Position numbers and translations under genes: made by a program
Assembly: GCA_017646625.1 (NCBI GenBank)
Contig: JAGCMF010000008.1
Location: forward strand, 1-64,000
Reading direction: 5' to 3'
Length of the DNA stretch: 64,000 nucleotides
Source of the DNA: Alistipes sp.
Lineage (GTDB): Bacteria; Bacteroidota; Bacteroidia; Bacteroidales; Rikenellaceae
Notes under the pieces: model-generated
Told to the model about the DNA's origin: nothing
The model's database searches: none
The model's input: only the letters and a program-made list of their open reading frames with translations
Part shown: in pieces, positions 48,919 to 58,126 of the stretch
Position numbering within the stretch: the first letter of the stretch is position 1
How the letters are laid out: every line of letters begins with the position of its first letter

Positions 48919-50190
48919 CTACTTTATGAACTCAAAACCTGTGTAGGGAACAAGCACCTCGGGGATGCGGATACCCTCGGGAGTCTGGTTGTTCTCCAAC
49001 AACGCCGCAACAATACGTGGCAATGCAAGAGATGAGCCATTTAGTGTGTGGCACAACTGCGTCTTGCGATTCTCATCGCGGTAGCGCAACTTCAAACGGT
49101 TAGACTGGAACGACTCGAAGTTCGATACTGACGACACCTCCAACCATCGCTGCTGCGCCTCCGAGTATACCTCGAAGTCGTAGGTGAGAGCCGAGGTGAA
49201 CGACATGTCGCCACCACAGAGACGCAAGATGCGGTAGGGCAAGCCGAGTGAGGCTACGATGCCCTCAACATGCTCAACCATCTTATCCAACGCCTCGTAC
49301 GACTGCTCGGGGTGCGCAACCTGAACGATCTCCACCTTATCGAACTGATGGAGGCGGTTAAGGCCTCGTACATCCTTGCCATAAGAGCCTGCCTCGCGGC
49401 GGAAGCATGGCGTATAGGCCGTCATCTTAACGGGTAGCTCACTCTGCTCGAGGATCACATCGCGGAAGATGTTTGTGACAGGAACCTCGGCAGTGGGCAC
49501 AAGGTAGTAGCCATCGGCTGTGGCGTGATACATCTGACCCTCCTTATCGGGCAGCTGGCCGGTGCCAAAGCCCGAAGCCTCGTTGACCATGATGGGAGGC
49601 TCAACCTCCTGATAGCCAGCCTTCGTATTGCAGTCGAGGAAGTAGTTGATGAGGGCGCGCTGGAGACGTGCTCCCTGACCCTTATATACTGGGAAGCCAG
49701 CGCCTGTGAGCTTGACGCCAAGGTCGAAGTCGATGATGTCGTACTTCTTGGCAAGCTCCCAGTGTGGCAACGCCTCACCCTCAATAGTGGTATAGTTCTC
49801 AACAAGTTTCACAACAACATTATCCTCGGCTGTGCGACCCTCCGGAACAATGTCGGCAGGCATGTTAGGGAGCAACACTATCTCCTTCTGAAGCTCCTCG
49901 GCAACAACCTCCGACTCCTCCTTGAGCTGCTGCGAACGACTCTTGAGTGCCGCAACCTCCTGCTTCTTGGCCTCCGCCTCATCCTTGAGACCCTTGCCCA
50001 TGAGAGCACCAATCTGCTTGGCTGCCTGGTTCTGCTCGGCAAGAGAGCTGTCGAGCTCGCCCTGGAGTGCCTTACGGCGATCATCGAGAGCCTCGATGCG
50101 GGCGATGATAGGCGCAGCGTCGACACCCTTCTTCTGGAGACGACGTATAGCCTCCTCCTTATTGTCGCGTATTTGCTTTAGTGTAAGCAT
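48919..50190 (-). CDS. serS: Seryl-tRNA synthetase
   Basis: SerS charges tRNA-Ser. The 423-residue class II synthetase has an N-terminal coiled-coil arm (about residues 1-110, two long charged helices) that grips the long variable arm of tRNA-Ser, then the catalytic core with motif 2 (TPCFRREAGSYGKDVRGLNR), and motif 3 (LALPRIVAALLENNQ, with GIRIPEVLVPYTG after it). The N-terminus MLTLKQIRDNKEEAIRRL is standard. Confidence 0.96.
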   Translation of the reverse strand: MLTLKQIRDNKEEAIRRLQKKGVDAAPIIARIEALDDRRKALQGELDSSLAEQNQAAKQIGALMGKGLKDEAEAKKQEVAALKSRSQQLKEESEVVAEELQKEIVLLPNMPADIVPEGRTAEDNVVVKLVENYTTIEGEALPHWELAKKYDIIDFDLGVKLTGAGFPVYKGQGARLQRALINYFLDCNTKAGYQEVEPPIMVNEASGFGTGQLPDKEGQMYHATADGYYLVPTAEVPVTNIFRDVILEQSELPVKMTAYTPCFRREAGSYGKDVRGLNRLHQFDKVEIVQVAHPEQSYEALDKMVEHVEGIVASLGLPYRILRLCGGDMSFTSALTYDFEVYSEAQQRWLEVSSVSNFESFQSNRLKLRYRDENRKTQLCHTLNGSSLALPRIVAALLENNQTPEGIRIPEVLVPYTGFEFIK

Positions 50191-50220
50191 AGTTTTTCAG
50201 TTTATTTCACATTCAGATGA

Positions 50221-50279
50221 CAAAGATACAACATTATTGATAACATTGTTCCGTACATCCTCAAAAAATTGTATCTTTG
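50221..50279. promoter_or_regulatory. Facing -7 elements of serS and the U32 gene
   Basis: TATCTTTG at 50228-50221 (minus, toward serS) and at 50272-50279 (plus, toward the U32 gene) form the ends of an 11-bp inverted repeat, CAAAGATACAA...TTGTATCTTTG. No ideal -33 boxes are seen. Confidence 0.5.
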
Positions 50280-50289
50280 TGCGATTAGT

Positions 50290-52143
50290 ATGATGACAAT
50301 GATGCACAACGAGAAGCAAAAGATAGAACTACTATCTCCTGCGCGTGACTACAACGCCGCAATAGCAGCCATAGAGTGTGGTGCCGATGCGCTATACATA
50401 GGTGCCGAGGGCTTCGGAGCACGACGTGCCGCAACAAACTCCACGGCAGACATAGCACGTGTGGTAGACTATGCTCACCTCTACGGCGTGAGGGTCTACG
50501 TGACACTTAACACAATACTCTACGAGAGTGAGCTGCAGCGTGCCGAGAGGCTTGCCCGCGACCTCATAGCTGTCGGTGTGGATGCCCTCATAGTGCAGGA
50601 TATGGCATACCGACGTATGAACCTCCCCGTGGAGCTACACGCCTCAACACAGGTGTGCAACATGACACCCGAGGGTGCGCACTTCCTCGAGAGGAGTGGC
50701 TTCTCGAGAGTGATACTCGAGAGAGCACTATCCCTCGACGAGATTAAGGATATACGCCGTGCCACAACCGTAGACCTCGAGTGCTTCATACATGGCGCAA
50801 TATGCGTAGGTCACAGCGGCAGATGCTACCTCTCGCGTTCGCAGTCCACACGTTCGGGAAACAGAGGCGAGTGCTCGCAACCTTGTCGCCTGACGTACGA
50901 CCTTGTGACAGCTGGCGGCGAGAAGATTATGGAGGGTAAGCACCTGCTGTCGGTAAAGGACTTCGACCTATCGCAGCGCATAGGCCAGATGATAGATGCC
51001 GGAGTCATGTCGTTCAAGATTGAGGGACGACTAAAGGATGACAACTACATAAAGAATGTGGTGAGCTACTACCGCCAGAAGATTGACGAGGCTCTCGCCA
51101 CACGCCCATGGTGCGAACGACTATCGGTGGGCACCTCAACAATAGAGTTCACCCCCGACCCCAAGAAGAGCTTTACGCGCGACGGCGGCGAGTATATGTT
51201 CCTCGGCAAGCGTGCCGGCGTGGCATCGCTGAACACCCCCAAGGCCATAGGCGAGTATGTAGGCTCGGTGGCGAAGGTGGGCAAGCGCGACATAACAATC
51301 ATAAGCCGCGTGGCACTAAACCCCGGCGATGGCGTATGCTTCATCGCTGGCGACGGCATAATAGGCACCAACATAAACCGCGCGGAGGGTAACATCGTCG
51401 AGCCAAACCGCATGGAGGGAATAAAGCCAGGCATGGAGGTGTACCGCAACTACGACCACCGCTTCACGCAGAGCATAGAACGTGGCCGCATACGTCGCAC
51501 AATAGATGCCCGCGCACACCTGCGCATGACGCAGAGAGGTGTTGAGGTGCGCTTCGTGGACTGCGAGGGAATAGAGGCTGTGGTGGTGCGCGAGGTGGCT
51601 CTCGACAGGGCGAAGAGTAGCGAGAAGATGCGTGCCGTGGCCGTGGAGCAGATGACAAAGAGTGGCGAGAGCATATTCCTCATACGCGACGTCGTGGTGG
51701 AGGGTGAGGAGTGGTTTGCAACAGCAAAACTTCTGGCCGAGGTGCGCCGCGAGGCACTCGCCATGCTCGCCTCAAAGCGTGCATCACGACAGCTCACACA
51801 CGACATACGTAGTGACGATGGCACAGCACGCTACCCCCTGACGCGCCTAACACCCCAGCACAACGTGGTAAACTCCTTGGCACGTAAGTTCTACACCGAC
51901 CATGGCGTGGAGCATATAGTAGATGGCCTCGACACATGGTCATCGACACACGGCGAGAGGGTGATGGAGTCGAGCTACTGCATACGTCGCGAGATTGGCG
52001 AGTGCCTAAACAGAGGTAGCAAGCTGCGCGACACCCTATATCTGGAGCATGATCGTTACCGCTACCGCCTGGAGTTCAACTGCCGAGAGTGCCGCATGTC
52101 GCTGATAGATTGCACAACAAACGATATAACAAGACAACGATGA
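50290..52143 (+). CDS. Peptidase U32 family protein, RlhA/TrhP-like
   Basis: A 617-residue protein of the U32 family, despite the name now known to include RNA hydroxylation factors (RlhA on 23S rRNA, TrhP on tRNA). The N-terminal TIM-like domain (KIELLSPARDYNAAIAAIEC; GADALYIGAEGFGARRAA) leads to the signature ECFIHGAICVGHSGRCYLS with three cysteines and GECSQPCRL. The C-terminal 300 residues carry the extra domain of the long RlhA-type members. Four ATGs cluster at 50290-50304; the first is given, and MHNEKQ at 50302 is equally possible. The stop overlaps the next gene. Confidence 0.85.
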   Translation: MMTMMHNEKQKIELLSPARDYNAAIAAIECGADALYIGAEGFGARRAATNSTADIARVVDYAHLYGVRVYVTLNTILYESELQRAERLARDLIAVGVDALIVQDMAYRRMNLPVELHASTQVCNMTPEGAHFLERSGFSRVILERALSLDEIKDIRRATTVDLECFIHGAICVGHSGRCYLSRSQSTRSGNRGECSQPCRLTYDLVTAGGEKIMEGKHLLSVKDFDLSQRIGQMIDAGVMSFKIEGRLKDDNYIKNVVSYYRQKIDEALATRPWCERLSVGTSTIEFTPDPKKSFTRDGGEYMFLGKRAGVASLNTPKAIGEYVGSVAKVGKRDITIISRVALNPGDGVCFIAGDGIIGTNINRAEGNIVEPNRMEGIKPGMEVYRNYDHRFTQSIERGRIRRTIDARAHLRMTQRGVEVRFVDCEGIEAVVVREVALDRAKSSEKMRAVAVEQMTKSGESIFLIRDVVVEGEEWFATAKLLAEVRREALAMLASKRASRQLTHDIRSDDGTARYPLTRLTPQHNVVNSLARKFYTDHGVEHIVDGLDTWSSTHGERVMESSYCIRREIGECLNRGSKLRDTLYLEHDRYRYRLEFNCRECRMSLIDCTTNDITRQR

Positions 52144-53024
52144 TAAAGCAACTTACACCCCACATCCCCGACTATGAACTTTTAGATACGGGTGATGGCG
52201 AGAAGCTCGAACGCTTCGGCAGATACATAGTGCGCCGCCCCGAGCCACAGGCGATATGGCGCAAGAGCCTCGAGCAGCGTGAGTGGCTCAAGGCCGATGC
52301 CTCATTCCTACGCGACACGAAGAGTGAGGAACGTGGCGAGTGGAGGCTTAAGCCCGAGATGCCATCGCGCTGGAATGTAGCCTTCGACTACAAGGATATG
52401 CACCTACGCATGCGCCTCGCACTGACATCGTTCAAGCATGTAGGCATATTCCCCGAGCAGGCGGCAAACTGGGAGTTCATCTTCGACACCATCACCGACC
52501 TGCGCGACAAGGGCATAGAACGTCCCAAGGTGCTCAACCTCTTCGCATACACAGGGGGCGCAACACTCGCAGCACGTGCCGCAGGTGCCGACGTGACGCA
52601 TGTGGACTCGGTGAAGCAGGTGGTGACATGGTCGCGCGAGAACATGGAGCAGTCGGGAATAGATGGCATCAGATGGATAGTGGAGGATGCTACGAAGTTC
52701 GTGGAGAGAGAGATAAGGCGTGGCAACAAGTATCACGGCATAATCCTCGACCCACCAGCCTACGGCCGTGGTGCCAACGGCGAGAAGTGGGTGCTCGAGG
52801 ATGACATATGCCACATGCTCGAGTGCTGCGCACACCTCCTCGAGACAAAGGATGCCTTCCTCGTCTTCAACCTCTACTCCATGGGACTGTCGGCAACGCT
52901 GGCACGCACAGCCGTGCACCAGGCATTCGGAGCACCACAGAGTGAGCAGATGGGTGAACTATACTTTGAGGATAGAAGCCACAAGCAGATACCCTTTGGC
53001 ACATACTACCGCTTCAGACGTTAA
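52140..53024 (+). CDS. Class I SAM-dependent methyltransferase, RlmI-like
   Basis: A 294-residue methyltransferase of the COG1092 type acting on RNA in characterised members. The SAM site is VLNLFAYTGGATLAARAAGA (about residues 126-145), then HVDSVKQVVTWSREN and the catalytic/ligand motif LDPPAYGRG (about 203-211). It lacks an N-terminal PUA domain seen in RlmI; the N-terminal 110 residues are a different beta-rich part. The ATGA overlap with the U32 gene suggests coupled synthesis, which fits two RNA-modification proteins working on related targets. Confidence 0.82.
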   Translation: MIKQLTPHIPDYELLDTGDGEKLERFGRYIVRRPEPQAIWRKSLEQREWLKADASFLRDTKSEERGEWRLKPEMPSRWNVAFDYKDMHLRMRLALTSFKHVGIFPEQAANWEFIFDTITDLRDKGIERPKVLNLFAYTGGATLAARAAGADVTHVDSVKQVVTWSRENMEQSGIDGIRWIVEDATKFVEREIRRGNKYHGIILDPPAYGRGANGEKWVLEDDICHMLECCAHLLETKDAFLVFNLYSMGLSATLARTAVHQAFGAPQSEQMGELYFEDRSHKQIPFGTYYRFRR

Positions 53025-53026
53025 CG

Positions 53027-53569
53027 ATGCGCACGCTGCTCGACATACTATGGTCGTTCCTCAAGATTGGCGCCTTCACCTTCGGTGGTGGATACGCCAT
53101 GATACCGCTTATCAAGCATGAGGTGATAAACAACCATAGGTGGCTCACAGAGGCGGAGTTCGTGGAGCTGCTGACACTCGCACAGGCAGCACCAGGACCC
53201 ATATCCCTCAACACCGCAGTATTTGTCGGGTATAAGCAGCAGGGATACCTCGGGGCTCTTGCCGCACTCTTGGGTGTGGTGCTTCCCTCGTTTGTTGTGA
53301 TACTGCTCGTTGCGATGTTCTTCGACAACATGCGCACAAACCACTGGGTCGATGCCGCATTCAAGGGCATGCGTCCCGCCGTGGTGGCACTAATAGTGGC
53401 ACCGATAGTGGGTCTTGCAAAGGGCATGAGAGGTCTGCTCATCTCCGTGACAGCAGCAACAGCACTCGCCGTATGGTACTTCGGCATCTCGCCCATATGG
53501 TTTCTTGTGGCGGGAGCCATCGGTGGCATACTATGGGCGGCATATAGAGGAAAGGGGGCCGACGTATGA
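53027..53569 (+). CDS. Chromate transporter, first half-size subunit
   Basis: A 180-residue membrane protein of the CHR family, short form. It shows FLKIGAFTFGGGYAMIPLIK at the N-terminus, FVELLTLAQAAPGPISLNTA with the conserved PGP, and about five hydrophobic helices. Short CHR proteins occur as tandem pairs forming one transporter; some export chromate, others have unknown anion substrates. The stop overlaps the start of its partner by 4 nt. Confidence 0.9.
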   Translation: MRTLLDILWSFLKIGAFTFGGGYAMIPLIKHEVINNHRWLTEAEFVELLTLAQAAPGPISLNTAVFVGYKQQGYLGALAALLGVVLPSFVVILLVAMFFDNMRTNHWVDAAFKGMRPAVVALIVAPIVGLAKGMRGLLISVTAATALAVWYFGISPIWFLVAGAIGGILWAAYRGKGADV

Positions 53570-54105
53570 TACTACTACAGCTCTTTGTAAGCTACCTCAA
53601 GATAGGCTTCTTCGGCTTTGGTGGTGGCTACGCCATGCTCTCGCTGATACATAGCGAGGTGGTGGTGCGCAACGCATGGCTCACAAATGGCGAGTTCAGC
53701 GACATAGTGGCCATATCGCAGATGACACCCGGCCCTATAGCCATAAACTCGGCAACATACATAGGCTACGAGGTGGCAGGAGTGTGGGGCTCGGTGGTGG
53801 CAACGGTGGCGGTATCTCTGCCAGCACTAACGCTGATGATGCTAATAACACGCTTCTACATACGTCTGCGCAACAACAGGTTCATGGCAGGAGCGATAGC
53901 GGGTATGCGCCCCGTGGTGATAGGCATGATTGCCGCAGCAGCACTGCTGCTCATCTTCCCACACAGCGACGAGGGACGCAGCTTCATTGACGCGTGGAGC
54001 TGGGTGATATTTAGCGTCACACTACTATGCTCGGCACTGAAGGTAAACCCAATAGTGCTGATAGTGCTCTCGGCAGTGGCCGGCATAGTGATATATGGAT
54101 TGTAA
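53566..54105 (+). CDS. Chromate transporter, second half-size subunit
   Basis: A 179-residue partner of the preceding gene with the same layout: YLKIGFFGFGGGYAMLSLIH, FSDIVAISQMTPGPIAINSA and five helices. The two subunits would insert in opposite orientations as an antiparallel dimer, known for short CHR pairs. The reading frame ends just before uvrD (16 nt gap). Confidence 0.9.
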   Translation: MILLQLFVSYLKIGFFGFGGGYAMLSLIHSEVVVRNAWLTNGEFSDIVAISQMTPGPIAINSATYIGYEVAGVWGSVVATVAVSLPALTLMMLITRFYIRLRNNRFMAGAIAGMRPVVIGMIAAAALLLIFPHSDEGRSFIDAWSWVIFSVTLLCSALKVNPIVLIVLSAVAGIVIYGL

Positions 54106-54121
54106 AAAACGGAGACTAAAT

Positions 54122-56530
54122 ATGACAACAGAGGAGATAGTTGAGGGCCTGAACCCCGCACAGCGCGAGGCAGTGTTGAACTACGACGGCCCAGCACTCA
54201 TAATTGCGGGTGCCGGCTCGGGAAAGACACGTGTGCTGACAACACGCATAGCATACATGCTCGCGCAGGGCGTAGACCCCGCATCGATACTCGCACTAAC
54301 CTTTACGAACAAGGCGGCACGCGAGATGCGCGAACGTATAGAACGCCTCGTGGGACCACAGGCACGATACATACGCATGGGTACATTCCACTCGGTATTC
54401 GCACGCATACTACGCGAGAATGCCGACCGCCTCGGATTCCCCGAGAGCTACACCATATATGAGCCCAACGACGTAAAGAACCTTATAAAGACAATCGTCA
54501 AGGAGAAGAACCTCGCAGAGGATAGGTATAAGCCCCAGGCTGTGGCAGCACGCATATCTATGGCCAAAAACTGCCTCATAACACCTGGCGCATATACGGC
54601 AAATGCGGTGCTCGCAGCAGAGGATAGGGAGGCCAAGATGCCCGAGATTGCCGACATATACAACGAGTATTGCGCACGCTGCAAGCGTAATGGCGCGATG
54701 GACTTCGACGACCTGCTGCTGCAGACAAACATACTGCTGCGCGATGCTCAAGACATCCTCGAGAGGTATCAGGAGAGGTTCAAATATATCCTCGTGGATG
54801 AGTATCAGGATACCAACATGGCGCAGTACATCATCGTGCGTCGCCTCGCACTAAAGCACTCGAACGTATGTGTGGTGGGTGACGATGCACAGAGCATATA
54901 CGCCTTCCGTGGTGCAAAGATTGAGAACATACTCTCCTTCCAGCGCGACTACCCCACAGCCAAGGTATACAAACTCGAGCAGAACTACCGTTCTACGCAG
55001 ACGATAGTGGAGGCGGCAAACTCACTCATAGCGCACAACTCACGACGCCTCGACAAAAAGTGCTTCTCGGCAGCAGAGAGAGGTCAAAAAATTAAGCTCG
55101 TGAGGGTGCTGGAGGATAGTTACGAGCCTGTGGAGGTGGCATTAGACATCAAGGATAGGGCGCGTGAGGGTGCCGAGTGGCGCGACTTCGCGATACTATA
55201 CCGCACAAACAAGCAGCACGGCCTCTTCGAGGCGGCACTGACACGTCGAAACATACCATACCGCGTATACAAGGGCATGTCGCTACTCGAGCATAAGGAT
55301 GTGCGCAACATGATAGCCTACCTCGGCGTCATACTAAACCCCAACGACGACGAGTCGTTCAAGCGAATAATAAACTACCCAGCACGTGGCATCGGCGACA
55401 CCACAATAGCGCGCATAGCGGAGATTGCGGCGGCAAGGAACACATCTATGTGGCACGCCGTGAACAATCTTGTAGCCTCGGCAGAGCCTCTCGACCAGGT
55501 GGAGAGGGTCGTGGTGCGTAAGGTTGCCGACTTTGTGCGCATGATAAACGAGCTCTCGGCGATGCGCATGGAGATGGGCGTGTGCGACTTCGCAAAGGAG
55601 GTGATGGCACGCAGCGGCATACTACACGAGCTCGAGAAGGAGAAGAAGCCCGAGAACGACACCGCAAAGGACTACCTCGACCAGCTGCTGGCAATGATGA
55701 GCTCGTATGAGGATGAGTGCAACAGAGAGATGGAGGAGGGACTACGCGAGGTAAACGACACGCCCACGATAGATGAGTGGATGCAGAACATAATGCTGCA
55801 GACAGATCAGGATGCGGAGGATGATGGTAACAGGGTGACGCTGATGACGGTGCACTCGGCAAAGGGCCTCGAGTACGACTACGTATATATCGTCGGCATG
55901 GAGGAGGGACTATTCCCCTCGAGCCGTTCTGTGGAGTCGGTGGCCGACCTCGAGGAGGAACGACGACTTATGTATGTGGCAATAACACGTGCCAAGAGGG
56001 CGGCGATGCTCTCCTTCTCCGAGATGCGCCGCGTGTGGGGCAAGACCGAGAATACAACACCCAGCCGCTTCCTCAAGGAGATAGACAAGGAGTGGCTCGA
56101 GGCAAACTTCGACATCGAGGAGCTCTCGGGAAGAGGCCGCTGGGAGAGAGCCATGGATGACGAGGAGGAGAGACCTCGTAAGTTCGAGTCGCTGAAGAGC
56201 CGCTATGGCTCGGGTGAGAGATACCCACGCAGGGAGCCACAGGGAGGCACACGCCCACAGCCACGCCCCGAGATTATCGCAACACCCAAGCCCCTCGACC
56301 CACGACAGGCGGGCATGAAGTCGGTGGGTGTGCGCCCCAGCGAGGCGGAGAGAGGCACCCTCGGAGAGTGCGAATACAAGGTAGGAGATCGTGTGTCGCA
56401 CCCCAAGTTTGGCGCCGGCACGGTGCAGCGCGTTGAGCCCCTGGCAACAGACCATAAGGTGGTGGTGGCCTTCGACAGCTATGGCGCAAAGACGCTGCTG
56501 GCAAAGTTCGCAAAATTTACAAAGCTATAG
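54122..56530 (+). CDS. uvrD: UvrD/PcrA-type DNA helicase
   Basis: An 802-residue superfamily 1A helicase for excision repair and displacement of proteins from DNA. Motifs in order: LNPAQREAV (Q motif), IIAGAGSGKTRVL (Walker A), LALTFTNKAAREM, VDEYQDTNMAQY (motif II), GDDAQSIYAFRGA (III), LEQNYRS (IV), LMTVHSAKGLEYDYVYIVGM (V), and RRLMYVAITRAK (VI). The C-terminus after a disordered stretch has a Tudor-like domain (GDRVSHPKFGAGTVQRVEPL) as in PcrA. The ATG at 54122 (MTTEEIVEGLN) is preferred over an upstream start overlapping the chromate gene. Confidence 0.94.
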   Translation: MTTEEIVEGLNPAQREAVLNYDGPALIIAGAGSGKTRVLTTRIAYMLAQGVDPASILALTFTNKAAREMRERIERLVGPQARYIRMGTFHSVFARILRENADRLGFPESYTIYEPNDVKNLIKTIVKEKNLAEDRYKPQAVAARISMAKNCLITPGAYTANAVLAAEDREAKMPEIADIYNEYCARCKRNGAMDFDDLLLQTNILLRDAQDILERYQERFKYILVDEYQDTNMAQYIIVRRLALKHSNVCVVGDDAQSIYAFRGAKIENILSFQRDYPTAKVYKLEQNYRSTQTIVEAANSLIAHNSRRLDKKCFSAAERGQKIKLVRVLEDSYEPVEVALDIKDRAREGAEWRDFAILYRTNKQHGLFEAALTRRNIPYRVYKGMSLLEHKDVRNMIAYLGVILNPNDDESFKRIINYPARGIGDTTIARIAEIAAARNTSMWHAVNNLVASAEPLDQVERVVVRKVADFVRMINELSAMRMEMGVCDFAKEVMARSGILHELEKEKKPENDTAKDYLDQLLAMMSSYEDECNREMEEGLREVNDTPTIDEWMQNIMLQTDQDAEDDGNRVTLMTVHSAKGLEYDYVYIVGMEEGLFPSSRSVESVADLEEERRLMYVAITRAKRAAMLSFSEMRRVWGKTENTTPSRFLKEIDKEWLEANFDIEELSGRGRWERAMDDEEERPRKFESLKSRYGSGERYPRREPQGGTRPQPRPEIIATPKPLDPRQAGMKSVGVRPSEAERGTLGECEYKVGDRVSHPKFGAGTVQRVEPLATDHKVVVAFDSYGAKTLLAKFAKFTKL

Positions 56531-56533
56531 GCG

Positions 56534-57466
56534 ATGAGTGAGGTGATGCTATCGGTCATTATGACCACCTACAACCACGAACGATACATAGCCCAGGCCA
56601 TAGAGAGTGTCCTGCGCCAGCAGACATCGTTCCGCATAGAGATTGTCATTGGCGAGGACTGCAGCACCGACAGAACGCTAAACATAGCCCTCGACTACCA
56701 GGCGCAGTACCCCGAGGCGATACACATTGTGCGCAGCGACAGAAACGTCGGATGGCGCGAGAACTACAGACGCACGATAGAGGCAGCAAAGGGTAAGTAT
56801 ATAGCCATGCTCGATGGCGACGACTACTTCACACACCGCAAGAAACTACAGATGCAGGTCGACATGCTCGAGGCGGATGAGGGCATGGGAATGTGCTACA
56901 CACGATCGGAGCGCATAGACGAGTGTGGCAACACAACCATATACCCCGAGGGCGAGTGCGCAACAACCCTCGAGGCGATGCTACGCCGTAACCCCGCAGA
57001 GAACTGCACGGTGGTGGCACGCCGCGACCTTGTGATGCGCTACTACGAGGAGATACGCCCCGCCGAGCACCCCGAGTGGCTAACTGATGACCTGCCCATG
57101 TGGCTATGGTTTGCTGCCACAGGCCGCTATGGCGCCATAGACTGCCCCACAGCCGTACACCGTGTGCTATCATACAGCGTGAGCCACAGCCCCGACTACA
57201 AAAAGAAGATAGCCTTCGTGGACTCGCTATACGACATAAGCCTATGGTACGACAGCCGCTATAACAACAGCGCCATGCGCCATGAGCTGCTCACTACGAA
57301 GCACAACACCGCACTTTGGGTGCTATCTTTCAACGGCACACTGCGCGAATACATAACACGCTGGAGGCGCGACGTGAAGGAGCATAGAGAGTTAATAAAA
57401 AATATAGCCGCATATGGGCTCTTCGCAAAGAAGATACTATGGCGCATGTGGCGTAAAAAGAGGTAA
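56534..57466 (+). CDS. Glycosyltransferase family 2
   Basis: A 310-residue GT-A enzyme. It begins with LSVIMTTYNHERYIAQAIES, then IVIGEDCSTDRTLNIALDYQ and the metal-binding DGDDYF (about residues 95-100). The second half is helical and W/R-rich near the C-terminus, suggesting membrane association. Sugar and acceptor are unknown; an envelope glycan is likely. It sits alone between uvrD and nth with 3-nt gaps, so it is cotranscribed with repair genes. Confidence 0.85.
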   Translation: MSEVMLSVIMTTYNHERYIAQAIESVLRQQTSFRIEIVIGEDCSTDRTLNIALDYQAQYPEAIHIVRSDRNVGWRENYRRTIEAAKGKYIAMLDGDDYFTHRKKLQMQVDMLEADEGMGMCYTRSERIDECGNTTIYPEGECATTLEAMLRRNPAENCTVVARRDLVMRYYEEIRPAEHPEWLTDDLPMWLWFAATGRYGAIDCPTAVHRVLSYSVSHSPDYKKKIAFVDSLYDISLWYDSRYNNSAMRHELLTTKHNTALWVLSFNGTLREYITRWRRDVKEHRELIKNIAAYGLFAKKILWRMWRKKR

Positions 57467-57469
57467 GTG

Positions 57470-58126
57470 ATGACAACAAAAGAGAGATATAGGCGCGTGA
57501 TAGAGTACTTCTCGGTGGCGATGCCTACAGCCGAGAGTGAACTAAACTACCGCAACCCCTTTGAGTTGCTTGTTGCCGTGGTGCTCTCGGCACAGTGCAC
57601 AGACAAGCGTGTTAACCTAACAACACCGCAGCTATTCGAGGCATACCCCACAGCCCACGACATGGCAAAGGCCTCGGCAGAGGAGATATACGAGATAATA
57701 AAGAGCATATCCTACCCCAACAACAAGGCCAAGCACCTGGCAGCCCTCGCACGCCAACTCGTGGAACGCTTCGGTGGCGAGGTGCCCAGCGACCCCGACG
57801 ACCTACAGTCGTTGCAGGGCGTAGGTCGTAAGACGGCAAACGTGGTGGGTGCCGTGCTATGGGGCAGGGAGGTGATGCCCGTAGATACGCACGTCTTCCG
57901 TGTGGCAGCACGCATAGGACTATCGCAGAGAGCAAAGACTCCTCTGGCCACAGAGAGGCAGCTGGAGAGGGGGTTCCCCTCGGAGCTGCTACCCATAGCC
58001 CACCACTGGCTGATACTACACGGCCGTTACACCTGTCTGGCACGTAAGCCCAAGTGCGAGGCGTGTGGCTTGACAGAGGTGTGTAAATACTATCAACAGA
58101 ACATCAAAAAAGAGCCTAAAGGATGA
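57470..58126 (+). CDS. nth: Endonuclease III
   Basis: Nth is a DNA glycosylase/AP lyase that removes oxidised pyrimidines. The 218-residue protein has LLVAVVLSAQCTDKRVN with the catalytic-lysine region, the helix-hairpin-helix LQGVGRKTANVV, catalytic aspartate in VDTHVFRVAARIG, and the [4Fe-4S] motif CLARKPKCEACGLTEVC (C-x6-C-x2-C-x5-C). The ATG at 57470 is chosen over a GTG one codon before. It overlaps the next gene by 4 nt. Confidence 0.95.
   Translation: MTTKERYRRVIEYFSVAMPTAESELNYRNPFELLVAVVLSAQCTDKRVNLTTPQLFEAYPTAHDMAKASAEEIYEIIKSISYPNNKAKHLAALARQLVERFGGEVPSDPDDLQSLQGVGRKTANVVGAVLWGREVMPVDTHVFRVAARIGLSQRAKTPLATERQLERGFPSELLPIAHHWLILHGRYTCLARKPKCEACGLTEVCKYYQQNIKKEPKG

Noticed and set aside
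50269..50289. Upstream extension of the U32 protein start
   Set aside because: It would translate across the -7 promoter element, so the start must be at or after 50290.
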